This document shows positions 24,929 to 35,100 of a stretch of 64,000 nt of DNA, in pieces. Position 1 is the stretch's first letter. Each line of letters starts with the position of its first letter. The notes under the pieces are model-generated. The model worked only from the letters and a program-made list of their open reading frames with translations. It made no database searches and had not been told where the DNA came from. The DNA comes from Kineococcus terrestris (GTDB lineage: Bacteria; Actinomycetota; Actinomycetes; Actinomycetales; Kineococcaceae). The stretch lies in NCBI RefSeq assembly GCF_041020765.1, contig NZ_JBEUEJ010000016.1, one strand, 5' to 3'. Both the position numbers and the translations under genes were made by a program.

Positions 24929-25818
24929 GCGCCGTGTCCGAGCACTGGCCAGCCGAGCGTGCGGTGGAGGCCGGTCAGAGGACGAGTCGCTTCGACCAGA
25001 CCGTCGAGCGCGTCGCGGCGCTGGGCGTGACCGTGCTCATCGCCATCGGCTTCACCGCCAGCTACACCACGCTGCGCGACCTGGCCGCCGAGGTCGGCGG
25101 CTTCCCGCCGTGGCTGGCGCCGGTCGTCCCCCTCTCCTTCGACGTCGGCATCGTCGTGCTCAGCCTCAAGGTCGTCCTCGCCGCCCGCGCCGGGCGCCGG
25201 GCCCGGCTGCTGCGGACCCTGGTCATCACCCTCTCCGCGCTGACCGTCCTGGCCAACGGGGCCGCCTCACCCACCTGGTCCGGCCGGCTGCTGCACGCGG
25301 TCCCGCCGGCGATGTTCGTCGTCTGCTTCGAGACCGTGGCCGCCGGTGCCCGGCGCGCTGCCACGGACGAGCTCGCGCCGCCGACCCGCGAACCGCAGCT
25401 GCCGCTGGCGCGCTGGCTGCTCGCCCCGCGCGAGACGTGGAACCTGTGGCGCGAGCGCGTGCTCGCCGGTCCCATCGCCGCTCCTGCCCGCGCGCCGCAC
25501 GAGCAGGCTGCAGCGGCCGACCGACCTCGTCACGGGCTCGAGACCGGCGCTGAGGTCGAGGACGTCGTCACGGACGGCCGCGACAGGTGCCGCGAACGCG
25601 CTCCAGTCGGCGCGGTTCCTGGTGCGCCGCTTCGCGCCGGGCGCGCTCCAGACGGTGCGCGGCTCGACGTCGCCGTCGCTGAGCTGCGCCGACGGCCGCA
25701 CACGACAGCCGTCGTTCTGGCCGACGTGCTGCGCACCGCCGGGCACGAGGTCTCCGTCCGCACCGCGCAGCGCGTCCGAGCTGATGCCGAGCGCCTCCTC
25801 GCCGAGGCTCCCTCGTGA
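24925..25818 (+). CDS. DUF2637-type membrane protein
   Basis: 297 residues. Four hydrophobic segments lie in residues ~25-140 (VAALGVTVLIAIGFTASYTTL, WLAPVVPLSFDVGIVVLSLKV, LLRTLVITLSALTVLANGA, AVPPAMFVVCFETVAAGA), the usual DUF2637 layout in actinobacterial plasmids and integrative elements. The C-terminal ~150 residues are cytosolic and end in a helix-turn-helix-like stretch (TTAVVLADVLRTAGHEVSV). Function in mobilisation is presumed from constant association with mob genes. It overlaps both neighbours by 4 bp. Confidence 0.75.
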   Translation: MSAVSEHWPAERAVEAGQRTSRFDQTVERVAALGVTVLIAIGFTASYTTLRDLAAEVGGFPPWLAPVVPLSFDVGIVVLSLKVVLAARAGRRARLLRTLVITLSALTVLANGAASPTWSGRLLHAVPPAMFVVCFETVAAGARRAATDELAPPTREPQLPLARWLLAPRETWNLWRERVLAGPIAAPARAPHEQAAAADRPRHGLETGAEVEDVVTDGRDRCRERAPVGAVPGAPLRAGRAPDGARLDVAVAELRRRPHTTAVVLADVLRTAGHEVSVRTAQRVRADAERLLAEAPS

Positions 25819-27173
25819 TCGGCAAGGTCAGCCGCGGCAATGACACCGCCGGGCTGCTGCGCTACCTCTTCGGCCCCGGGCGCGCCAACGAGCACGCCGA
25901 TCCGCATCTAGTGGCCGCGTGGGACGGCGACGACCCGCAGGCGCTCGCCGGCTGGCAGCCCACGCATGACGGCCGCCGCCACGACGTGCGCGCACTGACG
26001 GCGGTGCTGGAGCAGCCGCTGGCTGCGCTGCCGCGCCGGCTGAGCAAGACCGTGTGGCACGCCTCGCTGCGCGCCGCCCCGGACGACCGCCGGCTCAGCG
26101 ACGAGGAGTGGGCTGATGCCGCCCGCCACGCCCTGCACCTTGTCGGGCTCGCTCCCGCGGGTGATGACGGCGCCTGCCGGTGGGTGGTGGTGCGCCACGC
26201 GGAGGACCACGTGCACCTGCTGGTCACCCTCGCCCGCCAGGACGGCACGAGCGCGCGGACCTCCAACGACTACCGCCGCCTCGGCCAGGCCTGCCGCGAG
26301 CTCGAGGAGCGCTACGGACTGCGCCGCACCCCGCCGCGCGAGAGCACCGCCACCCGCCGTCCCACGCGCGCGGAGAACGAGAAGGCCACCCGCCAGGGCC
26401 GGGCCGAGTCCAGCCGCCAGATCCTGCGCCGGGAGGTGCGCCTGGCGGCGTTGAGCAGCGACGGCACCGCCGCATTTCTGGTGGACCTGCGGGCCCGCGG
26501 CCTGCTGGTCAAGCTTCGCTACAGCGCCCAGGACCCGGGCCAGGTCACCGGCTACGCGGTGGCCTGGCCTGGAGACCGGAACCGCGACGGGCGGCCGGTG
26601 TGGTTCAGCGGGAGCCGCTTGTCCGACGACCTGAGCCTGCCCCGCCTGCAGCGCACGTGGCGCCCGGTGGGTGGCGACCGCAGCGCGATCGCGCGACCTC
26701 CAGGCGAGCACCGCCGTCCTGCCCGGCGACCCGCGGACCCGGTCGACGTCGTGCGGGGTCTGCTCCCGCACCTGCGCCACGCGGCAGTGCGTGGCACGTC
26801 CGGCAACGAGGTGGACGACCTCGCCCGCGCCCTCGCGCACCTGCTGCTGGCCGTCGCCCGTGCCGTGGAGGGCGCCAGGGCCGGACCCCTGACGCGGACC
26901 GCCGACGCGCACCTGGACACCTTCGGCCGCCGTCCATGGAGACCACGAGGAACAGCCGTGACGGTCCTGCGCGCGGCTCAGCAACTGACGCGTGAGCAGG
27001 ACGAGGGAAACACGGCGGCGGCGCTTCGGCTGGCCGACGAGTTGACCCGGTTCATCGACGGGGGACGGTCCGCGTACCGGGCCGAGGCCCTCGGCCCATC
27101 ACCGGCGGCGACCGTTCCGGGAAGGTCGCCGAGAGGGCGGGGGGAGGGGTGGTGCGGCCAGCGACGACCATGA
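25815..27173 (+). CDS. Relaxase / mobilisation nuclease
   Basis: 452 residues from GTG 25815. The N-terminus MIGKVSRGNDTAGLLRYLFG is the first strand of an actinobacterial relaxase domain. The metal-binding histidine motif is visible in VVRHAEDHVHLLVTLARQDG, and a downstream basic region (RPTRAENEKATRQGRAESSR) is typical. The catalytic nucleophile residue cannot be assigned with confidence. It should nick the element's oriT and pilot the strand. There is no type IV secretion or FtsK-like translocase gene in the window, so the element looks mobilisable rather than self-transmissible. Confidence 0.8.
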   Translation: MIGKVSRGNDTAGLLRYLFGPGRANEHADPHLVAAWDGDDPQALAGWQPTHDGRRHDVRALTAVLEQPLAALPRRLSKTVWHASLRAAPDDRRLSDEEWADAARHALHLVGLAPAGDDGACRWVVVRHAEDHVHLLVTLARQDGTSARTSNDYRRLGQACRELEERYGLRRTPPRESTATRRPTRAENEKATRQGRAESSRQILRREVRLAALSSDGTAAFLVDLRARGLLVKLRYSAQDPGQVTGYAVAWPGDRNRDGRPVWFSGSRLSDDLSLPRLQRTWRPVGGDRSAIARPPGEHRRPARRPADPVDVVRGLLPHLRHAAVRGTSGNEVDDLARALAHLLLAVARAVEGARAGPLTRTADAHLDTFGRRPWRPRGTAVTVLRAAQQLTREQDEGNTAAALRLADELTRFIDGGRSAYRAEALGPSPAATVPGRSPRGRGEGWCGQRRP

Positions 27174-27558
27174 GGTCATGCGATGGGGGACTCGTCGGCA
27201 ATCCGGATGGGGCGAACACCGGTGCAGGCACCGACCAGCCAGACGCCTCGCATGCGCCGGTCCAGGCGCCGTGAGAGATGGTCCTGATCGAAGCCGGTTC
27301 CTGTTCCCGCTGCTGCGCTGCGGCTGGAGCACAGTCGGCAGTGGGTGGGAGACGTGAGGGTGAGGCCATCGCGTCCGACCCCCATGCACGTGGCGCCGCC
27401 CTGCGGTGGTGGAGCGAGCCTCTGCGATGGGAACGGGTGATGTGAGCGCGGGAGCGGGTGATGAGCACTCAGTGCGCTCCTGGCCGGCCGGCGCGCCGGT
27501 GAAGCTGGAGCACGCGCATCGAGGTCCTCGGTGCGCGGTGGCCTGGCAGGAGGTGGCG
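27174..27558. other. Intergenic stretch between the mob operon and the signalling block
   Basis: About 385 bp. It contains no convincing gene. Two short pieces (near 27273-27290, GTGAGAGATGG, and 27412-27425, CTCTGCGATGG) resemble the right arm of the hairpin repeat found after 37 kb, but they lack the other parts and are not counted as copies. A GGCAGGAGGTGGCG ribosome site at the end belongs to the next gene. Confidence 0.4.
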
Positions 27559-29037
27559 ATGAGCGCGCACGCTCACGCAGGGCAGTCGGTGGTCGATGTC
27601 TGGAACGCCCGTGGTGCGGAGGCGGTACCTGCCGCTACCGCTGCGGTGTCTGAGCGGGTCGGTGCCGGGGTGCGGGTACTGGTGGCCGAGGACGACCCGC
27701 AGATCAGGGACCTGCTAGCGCTGCGGCTGCGGCAGTGGGGACACCAGGTGCACACCAGCGCCGACGGGCTCAGCGCGCTGCAGGAGTACCAGCGGCTTCG
27801 CCCGGACCTGCTGCTGCTGGATGTGCAGATGCCCGGGATGGACGGGCTGCAGCTGGCGCGCGCGATCCGCCGGGAGAACGGACCGGCCAGCCAGGTGGCG
27901 ATCATCTTGCTGACCGGACGCTCTGGATGCGTCGACGTCGTCCACGGCCTGGACGCCGGCGCCGATGACTACCTGTGCAAGCCCTTCAACATCGCCGAGC
28001 TGCGGGCGCGCATCGACACCGCGACCGGGCGGTTGAAGGCCATCGCCTCGATGCGCGAGCTGAACCGGACGCTGGCCTCCACCGCCCCGGTGCAGCGGCC
28101 CGGCCTGGCCTTCGCCGCTGCGCACCGTCCGGTCGAGGGCGCCAGCGCCGGCGGTGACTGGTTCTGCATCAGCGAGAGCCCACAGGGCGCGGTGACCATC
28201 GTCGTGGGCGACGTCGCCGGCCACGGCCACGATGTGGCCATCACCGCAGGCCACCTGCGCCAAGTCAGCGTGAACCACGCCAGCGCCAGTCAGGACCCCG
28301 AGCGGGTCCTGCAGAAGCTGAACACCTTCGTGCTGGCCATCGGCGATGACGCCCGCACCGGTGCTCCTGCCCTGGCCAGCGCGGTGTGCGTCGTGGTGGA
28401 CCGCTCACGCGACCTGCTGCGGTGGGCCTCGGCCGGGCACCCGGCTCCCCTGATGCTGCCCTACCTGCCCACCCCGTCCCCCATGCGCCCATCGACCCCA
28501 CCATCCTCGGTGACCGCAGCGGCCGCGGCGTCCGCGCTCTCGTCGGTGCCTGCCGAGGTGCCTGCCGAGGTGCCTGCCGAGGTGCCTGCGGAGGTGCCTG
28601 CGGGAGTGCCTGCGGGTGTCGATCCTCCCCTCGGTGTGCAGGAGCAGCCCAGCTACGGCGTCCACCACGTGAGCCTGAAAACCTTCGCGGGCTTCCTGCT
28701 GGTCACCGATGGCCTGCTGGAAGCACGTGATAGACACGGGCGGCAGTTCGACGACCTCGTGCTGCCACAGCTGCTGCCGCAGCTGACGCCCACAGCGCAC
28801 GATGCCCAGCAGGCGGCGTTCGGGCGTGGGTGGGGCAGCCGTCCCACCCAGCTGCTCAACCACGTCCTGGACGGGATCTTGACCGCGCACGATGAGTTCA
28901 CCGCAGCGTTGAAGCGAACCGGCGACGACATCACCCTGCTCGCCTGCGCGGTGACCTCTCGCCAGTACCCAGAGGACTTGGACGCACCGCCCGCCCTCTC
29001 GCCCCACCCGCAGATCCCCCGCCAGCTCAGTGCCTGA
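27559..29037 (+). CDS. Response regulator with PP2C-type (SpoIIE/RsbU) phosphatase domain
   Basis: 492 residues from ATG 27559 with AGGAGG upstream. The receiver domain (about 35-155) has VLVAEDDPQIRD, phospho-acceptor Asp in LLLLDVQMPGMDG, Thr in ILLTG and Lys in CKPFN. A PP2C-like phosphatase domain follows, with GGDWFCISE and VVGDVAGHGHDVAI giving metal-binding aspartates, SAGHPAP, LLVTDGLLEARD and GDDITLL. A 12-bp tandem repeat (28536-28619) encodes a PAEV/PAGV linker of variable type inside the phosphatase domain. Such proteins usually dephosphorylate an anti-sigma-factor antagonist in a partner-switching pathway. No such partner is next door. Confidence 0.9.
   Translation: MSAHAHAGQSVVDVWNARGAEAVPAATAAVSERVGAGVRVLVAEDDPQIRDLLALRLRQWGHQVHTSADGLSALQEYQRLRPDLLLLDVQMPGMDGLQLARAIRRENGPASQVAIILLTGRSGCVDVVHGLDAGADDYLCKPFNIAELRARIDTATGRLKAIASMRELNRTLASTAPVQRPGLAFAAAHRPVEGASAGGDWFCISESPQGAVTIVVGDVAGHGHDVAITAGHLRQVSVNHASASQDPERVLQKLNTFVLAIGDDARTGAPALASAVCVVVDRSRDLLRWASAGHPAPLMLPYLPTPSPMRPSTPPSSVTAAAAASALSSVPAEVPAEVPAEVPAEVPAGVPAGVDPPLGVQEQPSYGVHHVSLKTFAGFLLVTDGLLEARDRHGRQFDDLVLPQLLPQLTPTAHDAQQAAFGRGWGSRPTQLLNHVLDGILTAHDEFTAALKRTGDDITLLACAVTSRQYPEDLDAPPALSPHPQIPRQLSA
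28536..28619 (+). repeat. 12-bp tandem repeat inside the REC-PP2C gene
   Basis: Seven units derived from GTGCCTGCCGAG code for PAEV, PAEV, PAEV, PAEV, PAGV, PAGV in frame. It is an in-frame minisatellite in a surface loop between phosphatase strands, so unit number could vary without breaking the protein. Confidence 0.8.
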
Positions 29038-29121
29038 GCTGCGCACATGAGCTGAACGAGCCGGCCGGTCCGTTCAGGTGCAACGCCCCGCATCGACCAG
29101 CACAGCCCACCGGTCGCGGCA

Positions 29122-29166
29122 CCCGGTCAACCACGACCCGGTCAACCACGGCCCCGGTCAACCACG
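29122..29166 (+). repeat. Three direct 14-bp repeats upstream of the lone receiver gene
   Basis: CCCGGTCAACCACG occurs three times at 29122, 29137 and 29153, spaced 15-16 bp apart. It lies in the 300-bp gap before the receiver gene at 29337. The regular spacing of about 1.5 helical turns could mark a regulator-binding array, but nothing proves it. The rest of the gap holds no gene that I can support. Confidence 0.6.
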
Positions 29167-29336
29167 TCCTGACTCACCGCTCAAGGAGCCGGCGCTTCCT
29201 GCCGATCCCTCCCAGGCCGATCCAGCCGCCCACGGACGCCCGAGCGGCATCGGCGCCAGGTTCCTGGACCTGACCGGTGTGGCTGCAGTGCCGCAGCACC
29301 TCTTGTCCTTGGCCATCGAGCAGCACCGGAGACGAC

Positions 29337-29804
29337 ATGAGCAGCACCGCGCCCAGCCTCCTGGAGAAGTACAGCTCGGTCATCGAGCTGCCCTTCCCGC
29401 CTCGCAAGAGCACCATCACCGCAGCGCCCATCCGCCGTCGGCTCCTGCTGGCAGACGACGACGTAGCCCTGGCCCGGGTCCTGGCACGCAAGGTCGGAGG
29501 CTCCACGCTGGAGGTGCACAGCGCCATCAGCGGTGACACGGCCATGGACCTGGTCCGCATCCTGCACTTCGACGTGGCCGTCCTGGACGTGAACATGCCC
29601 GGGATGAACGGGCTGGACATCATCCGCCGCATCCGCGCCTCGCACGACCTGCACCAGCCGGCCGTCGTGGTCATCAGCGCCTTCCCCGACGAGCCATCGG
29701 TGCAGGAAGCCATGGACGCCGGAGCTGACGTCGCCCTGCCCAAGCCGTTGACCCTCGCCTCCCTGCGCACCGCTATCCAGCAGTCCCTGGACCGGCGCGG
29801 CTGA
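29337..29804 (+). CDS. Single-domain response regulator
   Basis: 155 residues from ATG 29337 with CCGGAG upstream. After a ~35-residue lead comes one receiver domain: LLLADDDVALARVLARKV, phospho-acceptor Asp in VAVLDVNMPGMNGLD, Ser in VVVISAFPDE and Lys in ALPKPLT. There is no output domain, so it must act by protein contact or as a phosphate shuttle. It stands between a PP2C regulator and a diguanylate cyclase, and the hybrid-free kinase at 32175 is the obvious phosphodonor. Confidence 0.88.
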   Translation: MSSTAPSLLEKYSSVIELPFPPRKSTITAAPIRRRLLLADDDVALARVLARKVGGSTLEVHSAISGDTAMDLVRILHFDVAVLDVNMPGMNGLDIIRRIRASHDLHQPAVVVISAFPDEPSVQEAMDAGADVALPKPLTLASLRTAIQQSLDRRG

Positions 29805-29900
29805 CCTCCCAGGACCCGTGACCGGTGACTCCGCCCCTACGAGGGGCACCCCGTCGACATCGACGTCCTCGGAGGTTCAAGGCCGTGCGCGCGACAGCCG

Positions 29901-31997
29901 ATGGCTGCGAGGGTGAACCGCGACGACTGGCTCGCCCTGGCGCAGGCGGAGCTGCAAGAACCGGTGGTCGGTGTCCTCACGGCGCCGCCGCCCACCCGGG
30001 CGGGAGCAGCCGGTTCGACGCAGCCCAGCTCGACGGAAGCGGCGCGCATCGCGGCACTGCACGAGTACGGCCTGCTGGACACTCCCGCCGACGACGAGCT
30101 CTCCGCGGTGGTGCGCGCCGCCGCGGTGGTCGCCGGTGTGCCGCACGCCACGCTCAACCTCATCGACGAGAACCGCCAGTGCCAGCTGACCACTGTCGGC
30201 TTCGAGGGCGCGGACTCGGCGCGCTCGGACTCGATGTGCGCCCTGCACTTCCAGGACGGCGACGTCGTGCACGTCCCGGACGCCTCGAAGGACCCCCGCT
30301 ACATCACCAACCCGTGGGTGGACGGTCGTCTCGCCCGTGTCCGCTTCTACGCCTCGGCGCCGCTGGTCACCCCGACCGGGTACGCGCTGGGCTCCCTGTG
30401 CGTCTTCGACACCGCTCCCGGACGGCTCAGTGGGCAGCAGCTGGCCGTCCTGGAGGACTTGGCCGGAGTGCTGGTCGCGCTGTTCGAGCGGCGCCGCCAG
30501 GCTCGCCGGGAGGCCGAACAGCACCAGCAGGCCGTCGAAGCCCGCCAGCTGGCGGTCCTGGCGATGGCCGAGTCCGAGGCGCGCTGGGAGCTGAGCGAGG
30601 TCGTCGCCGAGACCATCGACACCGGCCTCGTCGCCGTCGACGCCGACGGGCAGGTCAGCTCGCTGAACCGGGCCATGCGCCAGTGGCAGCACTCGTCCGG
30701 CACCGGTCAGCCCACCTTCCTGGCCGCTGATGGCGCGACCGCGCTGAGCGCGCACGAGCTGCCGTGGTCGCGGGCCCTGCGCGAGGGGAGCGTCCAGGAC
30801 GCGGAAGTCGTCCTGAGCACCCCCGGCCGGTCACCACGCACCCTGATCTGCTCGGGCCGTGCGATGAGCCGGGCCGACGGCACTGCCCTGGGTGCGGTGG
30901 TGGCCTTGAACGACGTCACGGCTGAACGCGACCGCGAACGCGCCCTGGCGCGGGCCCACGCGGAGACAGCGCGAGCCCGCGCGGCCATCGAGCAGGCCCA
31001 CGCGGCCTTGGAGGAGCACACCCGCCGGGTGCAGGCCCTGGCCGACGCCTCCCGCGCCCTGGCCGCTGCGCACGAACCCCAGGAGCTCGTTTGCGCGGTG
31101 CTGCGGGACCTGGCCGATGCCGACGCGGCGTACCTGCTGCGCCCCCGCACGTTCGAGGGCGTCGACGGGCTGCAGGCGGTGGCCACCTGCGGCCTGGACG
31201 TCGAGGACGTCTTCTACCCCTCCACGGCCTCGTCGCTGGCCGGGACGTGCTTCGCCTCCACCACGCAGGTCTTCGTCGCCGACGTCAGGACCCACCCGCT
31301 GGCCTCCCAGCGGCACGTCGACGCCAGCGGCGTGGTCTCCGGGGTCTGGCAGCCGGTGGTGCTGTCGGGGAAGCAGACCGTCGGTGTCCTGGGCGTGTTC
31401 TGGCGCACGCCGCTGCCCGAACTGCCCGACCACCTCCTGCCGGTGCTGCAAACCCTGTCCGGGGAGGTGGCCCACGCCGTCGAGCGCGCCGACCTGCTGC
31501 AGCGTCTGGCGCAGGCCGCCGAGCGCGACGCCCTGACGGGGCTCGCCAACCGGCGCCGCTGGGACGAGGCGATCGCCGGGGAGGTGGCCCGCGCCGCGCG
31601 CAGCGGCGCGCCGCTGAGCGTGGCCCTGCTCGACCTGGACCACTTCAAGGCCTACAACGACACCCACGGGCACCTGGGCGGGGATGACCTGCTGCGCGAG
31701 TTCGCCGTCGTTGCCGCCGGCTGCCTGCGCGAGGTGGACACGTTGGCGCGCTGGGGCGGGGAAGAGTTCGTCCTGGCACTGCCCGGGTGCACGGCCGAGG
31801 CCGCGGTAGCGGTCGCCGACCGCATCCGCGCGGCCGTGCCGCACGGGCAGTCGTGCACCGTGGGCATCGCCCAGTGGCAGCCGGGGCTGCGGGCCGAGGA
31901 CGTCGTCGCCCGCGCCGACGAGGCCCTGTACCGGGGCAAGCAGGGCGGCCGCGACGCCACCGTCGTCCACCGCGCTCCGAGTCCTGACCCGACGTAG
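29901..31997 (+). CDS. Diguanylate cyclase with GAF, PAS and GAF sensor domains
   Basis: 698 residues. A GAF domain (about 40-200: RIAALHEYGLLDTPADDEL, ATLNLIDENRQ), a PAS-like domain (about 230-340), a coiled coil, a second GAF domain (about 370-530) and a GGDEF domain (about 540-690). The active-site signature is ARWGGEEFVLALPG, and REVD lies five residues before it, matching the RxxD product-inhibition site. It should make c-di-GMP from two GTP in the cytosol and be feedback-inhibited. It has no membrane segment. ATG 29901 has only a weak ribosome site. Confidence 0.92.
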   Translation: MAARVNRDDWLALAQAELQEPVVGVLTAPPPTRAGAAGSTQPSSTEAARIAALHEYGLLDTPADDELSAVVRAAAVVAGVPHATLNLIDENRQCQLTTVGFEGADSARSDSMCALHFQDGDVVHVPDASKDPRYITNPWVDGRLARVRFYASAPLVTPTGYALGSLCVFDTAPGRLSGQQLAVLEDLAGVLVALFERRRQARREAEQHQQAVEARQLAVLAMAESEARWELSEVVAETIDTGLVAVDADGQVSSLNRAMRQWQHSSGTGQPTFLAADGATALSAHELPWSRALREGSVQDAEVVLSTPGRSPRTLICSGRAMSRADGTALGAVVALNDVTAERDRERALARAHAETARARAAIEQAHAALEEHTRRVQALADASRALAAAHEPQELVCAVLRDLADADAAYLLRPRTFEGVDGLQAVATCGLDVEDVFYPSTASSLAGTCFASTTQVFVADVRTHPLASQRHVDASGVVSGVWQPVVLSGKQTVGVLGVFWRTPLPELPDHLLPVLQTLSGEVAHAVERADLLQRLAQAAERDALTGLANRRRWDEAIAGEVARAARSGAPLSVALLDLDHFKAYNDTHGHLGGDDLLREFAVVAAGCLREVDTLARWGGEEFVLALPGCTAEAAVAVADRIRAAVPHGQSCTVGIAQWQPGLRAEDVVARADEALYRGKQGGRDATVVHRAPSPDPT

Positions 31998-32174
31998 CCG
32001 CGTGCCGGCCCGGACGACCGCCGTGGGCACCTGCACGGCCCGTACGCCCTGCACGCTGCGCCGTACGGATGACACCCCTTGAGCCCAACGTCCTGACAGC
32101 CGATCCCTCAGCGTGACCGGGTCCCCACCGGACACCCGGCCCGCCGGTCGCGCCGCGCGTTGAGGAGGCTCACC

Positions 32175-35100
32175 GTGTCTGCTGCCCGTGCCTCATCGCC
32201 TGGCCGGACGACCCGTCCAGGCGTCCGGACCGCGCCCACGACCGGCGCGGTACTGCGCAGCGCCGCGTTCGCGGCGGTGTTCTGCGTAGCGGTGTTCCTG
32301 GGTCGGACGACGGTGATGGACGGCACCAGCTTGAGCTTGGTGTGGCCGGCCGCCGGGGTTGCCGTGGTGTGGTTCGCCGTTCAGCGCCGTGCCCGGACGC
32401 GGTGGCTGGACGTGGGACTCCTCTCGGTGGCGACGTTCGTCCTCAACGCCCTGACGGGGGCGTCACCGGCGCTGGCGGCCTGCTTCGTCGGTGCCAATCT
32501 CGCGCAGGTCGGGACCTTCGGGGTGCTGTTCTCCCGGTGGTGCCCCAGCGCTTGGGGCGCGGGAGGCCGCGAACCGCTCACCGGGGTGGCGCAGCTGATG
32601 CGCCTGCTGGCCGCGGCCGTGCTGGCCACCGGCGCCGGGGCCCTGCTGGGGCCGACCTCGGTGTGGGTGTTGACAGGGCATTGGTCGTGGCTGACGGCGC
32701 TGGTGTGGATGACGCGCAACACCGCCAGCATCCTGCTCATCGCCGCCACCGCCTTCCGCGTCGGCTGCCTGGTCAGCGCCCGCCGCGACGCCTCCTCCAG
32801 CACCTCCTCCGACACCTTCCCGAACACGTCTCCGGACGTCGGTGACCCGACGGGGCACGCCGTGGTGGCTCCGGTGCGCTGGCCGCGGGGCGGCCAGGTG
32901 ATCGAGCTGACTGCGGCCCTGGCGTGCTCGGTGCTGGCCTACGCGCTGGTCTTCGGGGTCTTCGAGCACCTGCCGGTCGCCTTCCCGCTGATCGCGTTGT
33001 CGGCGTGGATCGCGCTGCGCTTCGACACCACCATCGTGCTGGTCCACGACCTGGTCATGGGCGTGGCGGCCGTGCTGCTGACCCTGGCCGGCGCCGGTCC
33101 TTTCGCGACGATCGCCGATGACGCCACCCGTGCCGTCGTGGTGCAGCTGTACGTCACCGTGCTGGCTGTCCTGGGTCTGGCGCTGGCCATGGGCCGCGAC
33201 GAACGCGACGTCCTGCTGGCCAGGATGGAGCTGTCCACCGCCGCCAGTGAACGCTCGGCGCGTGAGGCGGACACCCAGCGGATCATCGCCGAGGAGCAGC
33301 GCGCCCTGGCCGAGCGGGCCCACCGCCAGGCCGTGGCGGCCAGGGCCGAGGCGGAGCTGCGCGGGGAGCTGGCCCAGGCGGTGCTGGAGTCGGTCGAGGT
33401 CGGCATCGTCGTCGCCGACGCCGACGGTCGCCTAGCGCTGTTCAACCGCGCCGCGCAAGCCTGGCACGGCCTGGAGGCCGATGCGAGCCTCGACCCCGCA
33501 GAGCACGCCGGCCGCTACGACCTGTACGGCGCCGACGGCACCACCGCCCTCGAGGCGCACCAGGTCCCGCTGGCGCAGGTCATGCGCACCGGCTCGGTCA
33601 CCGGCGCCGAGATGGTGATCGCCCCCGCCGGGCGCCCGGCGGTGACCGTGACGTGCTCGGGACGCAGGATGGGTCGCGCCGACGGCACGCCCCTGGGTGC
33701 GGTGGTGGCGATGACCGACGTCAGCGATGACCGCGCCCTGCGCCGGGAGCTGCAAGCCGCCAGGGCGCGAGCCGACGAGCAGGCGGACCTGCTGGGAGCG
33801 GCGTTCGACGCCTCGATGGTGGGCAACGTCCACCTCGACCTGACCGGCACCGTGCTGCGCGTCAACTCCGCCGCCGCTGCGATGCTCGGCTACGACGCGG
33901 CGGACCTGGTCGGGCGGTCCTGGCCACAGGTCGTGCACCCGGACGACCTGGTCGTGCGCCAGAGGGCCGTGCGCGAGTTCATCGCCGCCCACCGGGGAAC
34001 CCGGACCGGGGTTGCCTCCGCCTCGGGCGGTCAGGTGCGCCACCTGCACCGCGACGGGCACGTCGTGCACACCCAGGTCTCCACCGCCGTGGTGACCGAC
34101 AAGCAGGGGCAGCCGCTGTACCTGGCCACCCAGCTGATCGACATCAGCGCCCGGGTGGCCGCCGAGGCGGCGGTGCGCGGCCAGCGCGACGTGTCGGCCC
34201 GTCTGCTGCGGGCCCTCAGCGACCTGGGAGAAGGCGTCCTGGTCGAGCACGAGGACCAGATCACCTACGCCAACGACGCCCTGGCCCGCCTGATCGGGCG
34301 GCGCACCCCCGCCCTGCTGGCCCTGCCCACGTCGCTGCTGCTGGTCACCGAGGCCGAGCAGGAGGCGTGGTCCGCTCGGCGCGCCTTCGCCCCCGGCCAG
34401 CTCGGTGCCACCGCCTCGCTGGTCACCGAGCTGCGCCACGCCGACGGCAGCAGCGTGCCCGTGGAGGTGACCACCGTGCCACTGCCCGACGCCGGGGGCC
34501 GGGCCACGCTCACCCTGGTCCGCGACCTGTCCGAGCGCATGCGCGACCAGGCCGCTCTCGCTGCCTCCAACGAGCAGCTGCGCGAGGCCAACCGCCTCAA
34601 GGACGACCTGGTCGCCACCCTCAGCCACGACCTGCGCCAGCCGCTGTCGACCACCACCGGCTTCGCCGAGCTGCTGCTGGAGGAGTGGGACCAGGTCGGC
34701 GAGGACGACAAGCGGCAGTACCTGGGCCGCATCCACCGGGCCGGGCGCTGGGCCAACGACCTGCTGGAGGACATCCTCACGATGGCCCAGCTGGACGCTG
34801 GCGCCCCGGCGCCGCGCACCGCGCGGGTGCACCTGCCCGCCCTGGTCGCCGACGTCGTGGACCGCCTCGGAGTGCAGGCCCCGCTCGTGGACACCACCGG
34901 GATGCAGGACCTCACCGTCCTGGCCGACCGGGGACACCTGCAGCAGGTTCTGACCAACCTGGTGGCCAACGCCTTCAAGTACGGTGCCCCACCGGTGCGC
35001 CTGAGCGCCCGCCGCCGAGGGGACCAGGTCGTCCTGGACGTCATCGACGCCGGAGAGGGAGTTCCCCAGGAGTTCGTGCCGCGCCTGTTCGAGCGTTTCG

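Noticed and set aside
27273..27425. Two more repeat copies before the REC-PP2C gene
   Set aside because: Only 10-11 bases resemble the right arm; centre and left arm are missing, so chance is likely.
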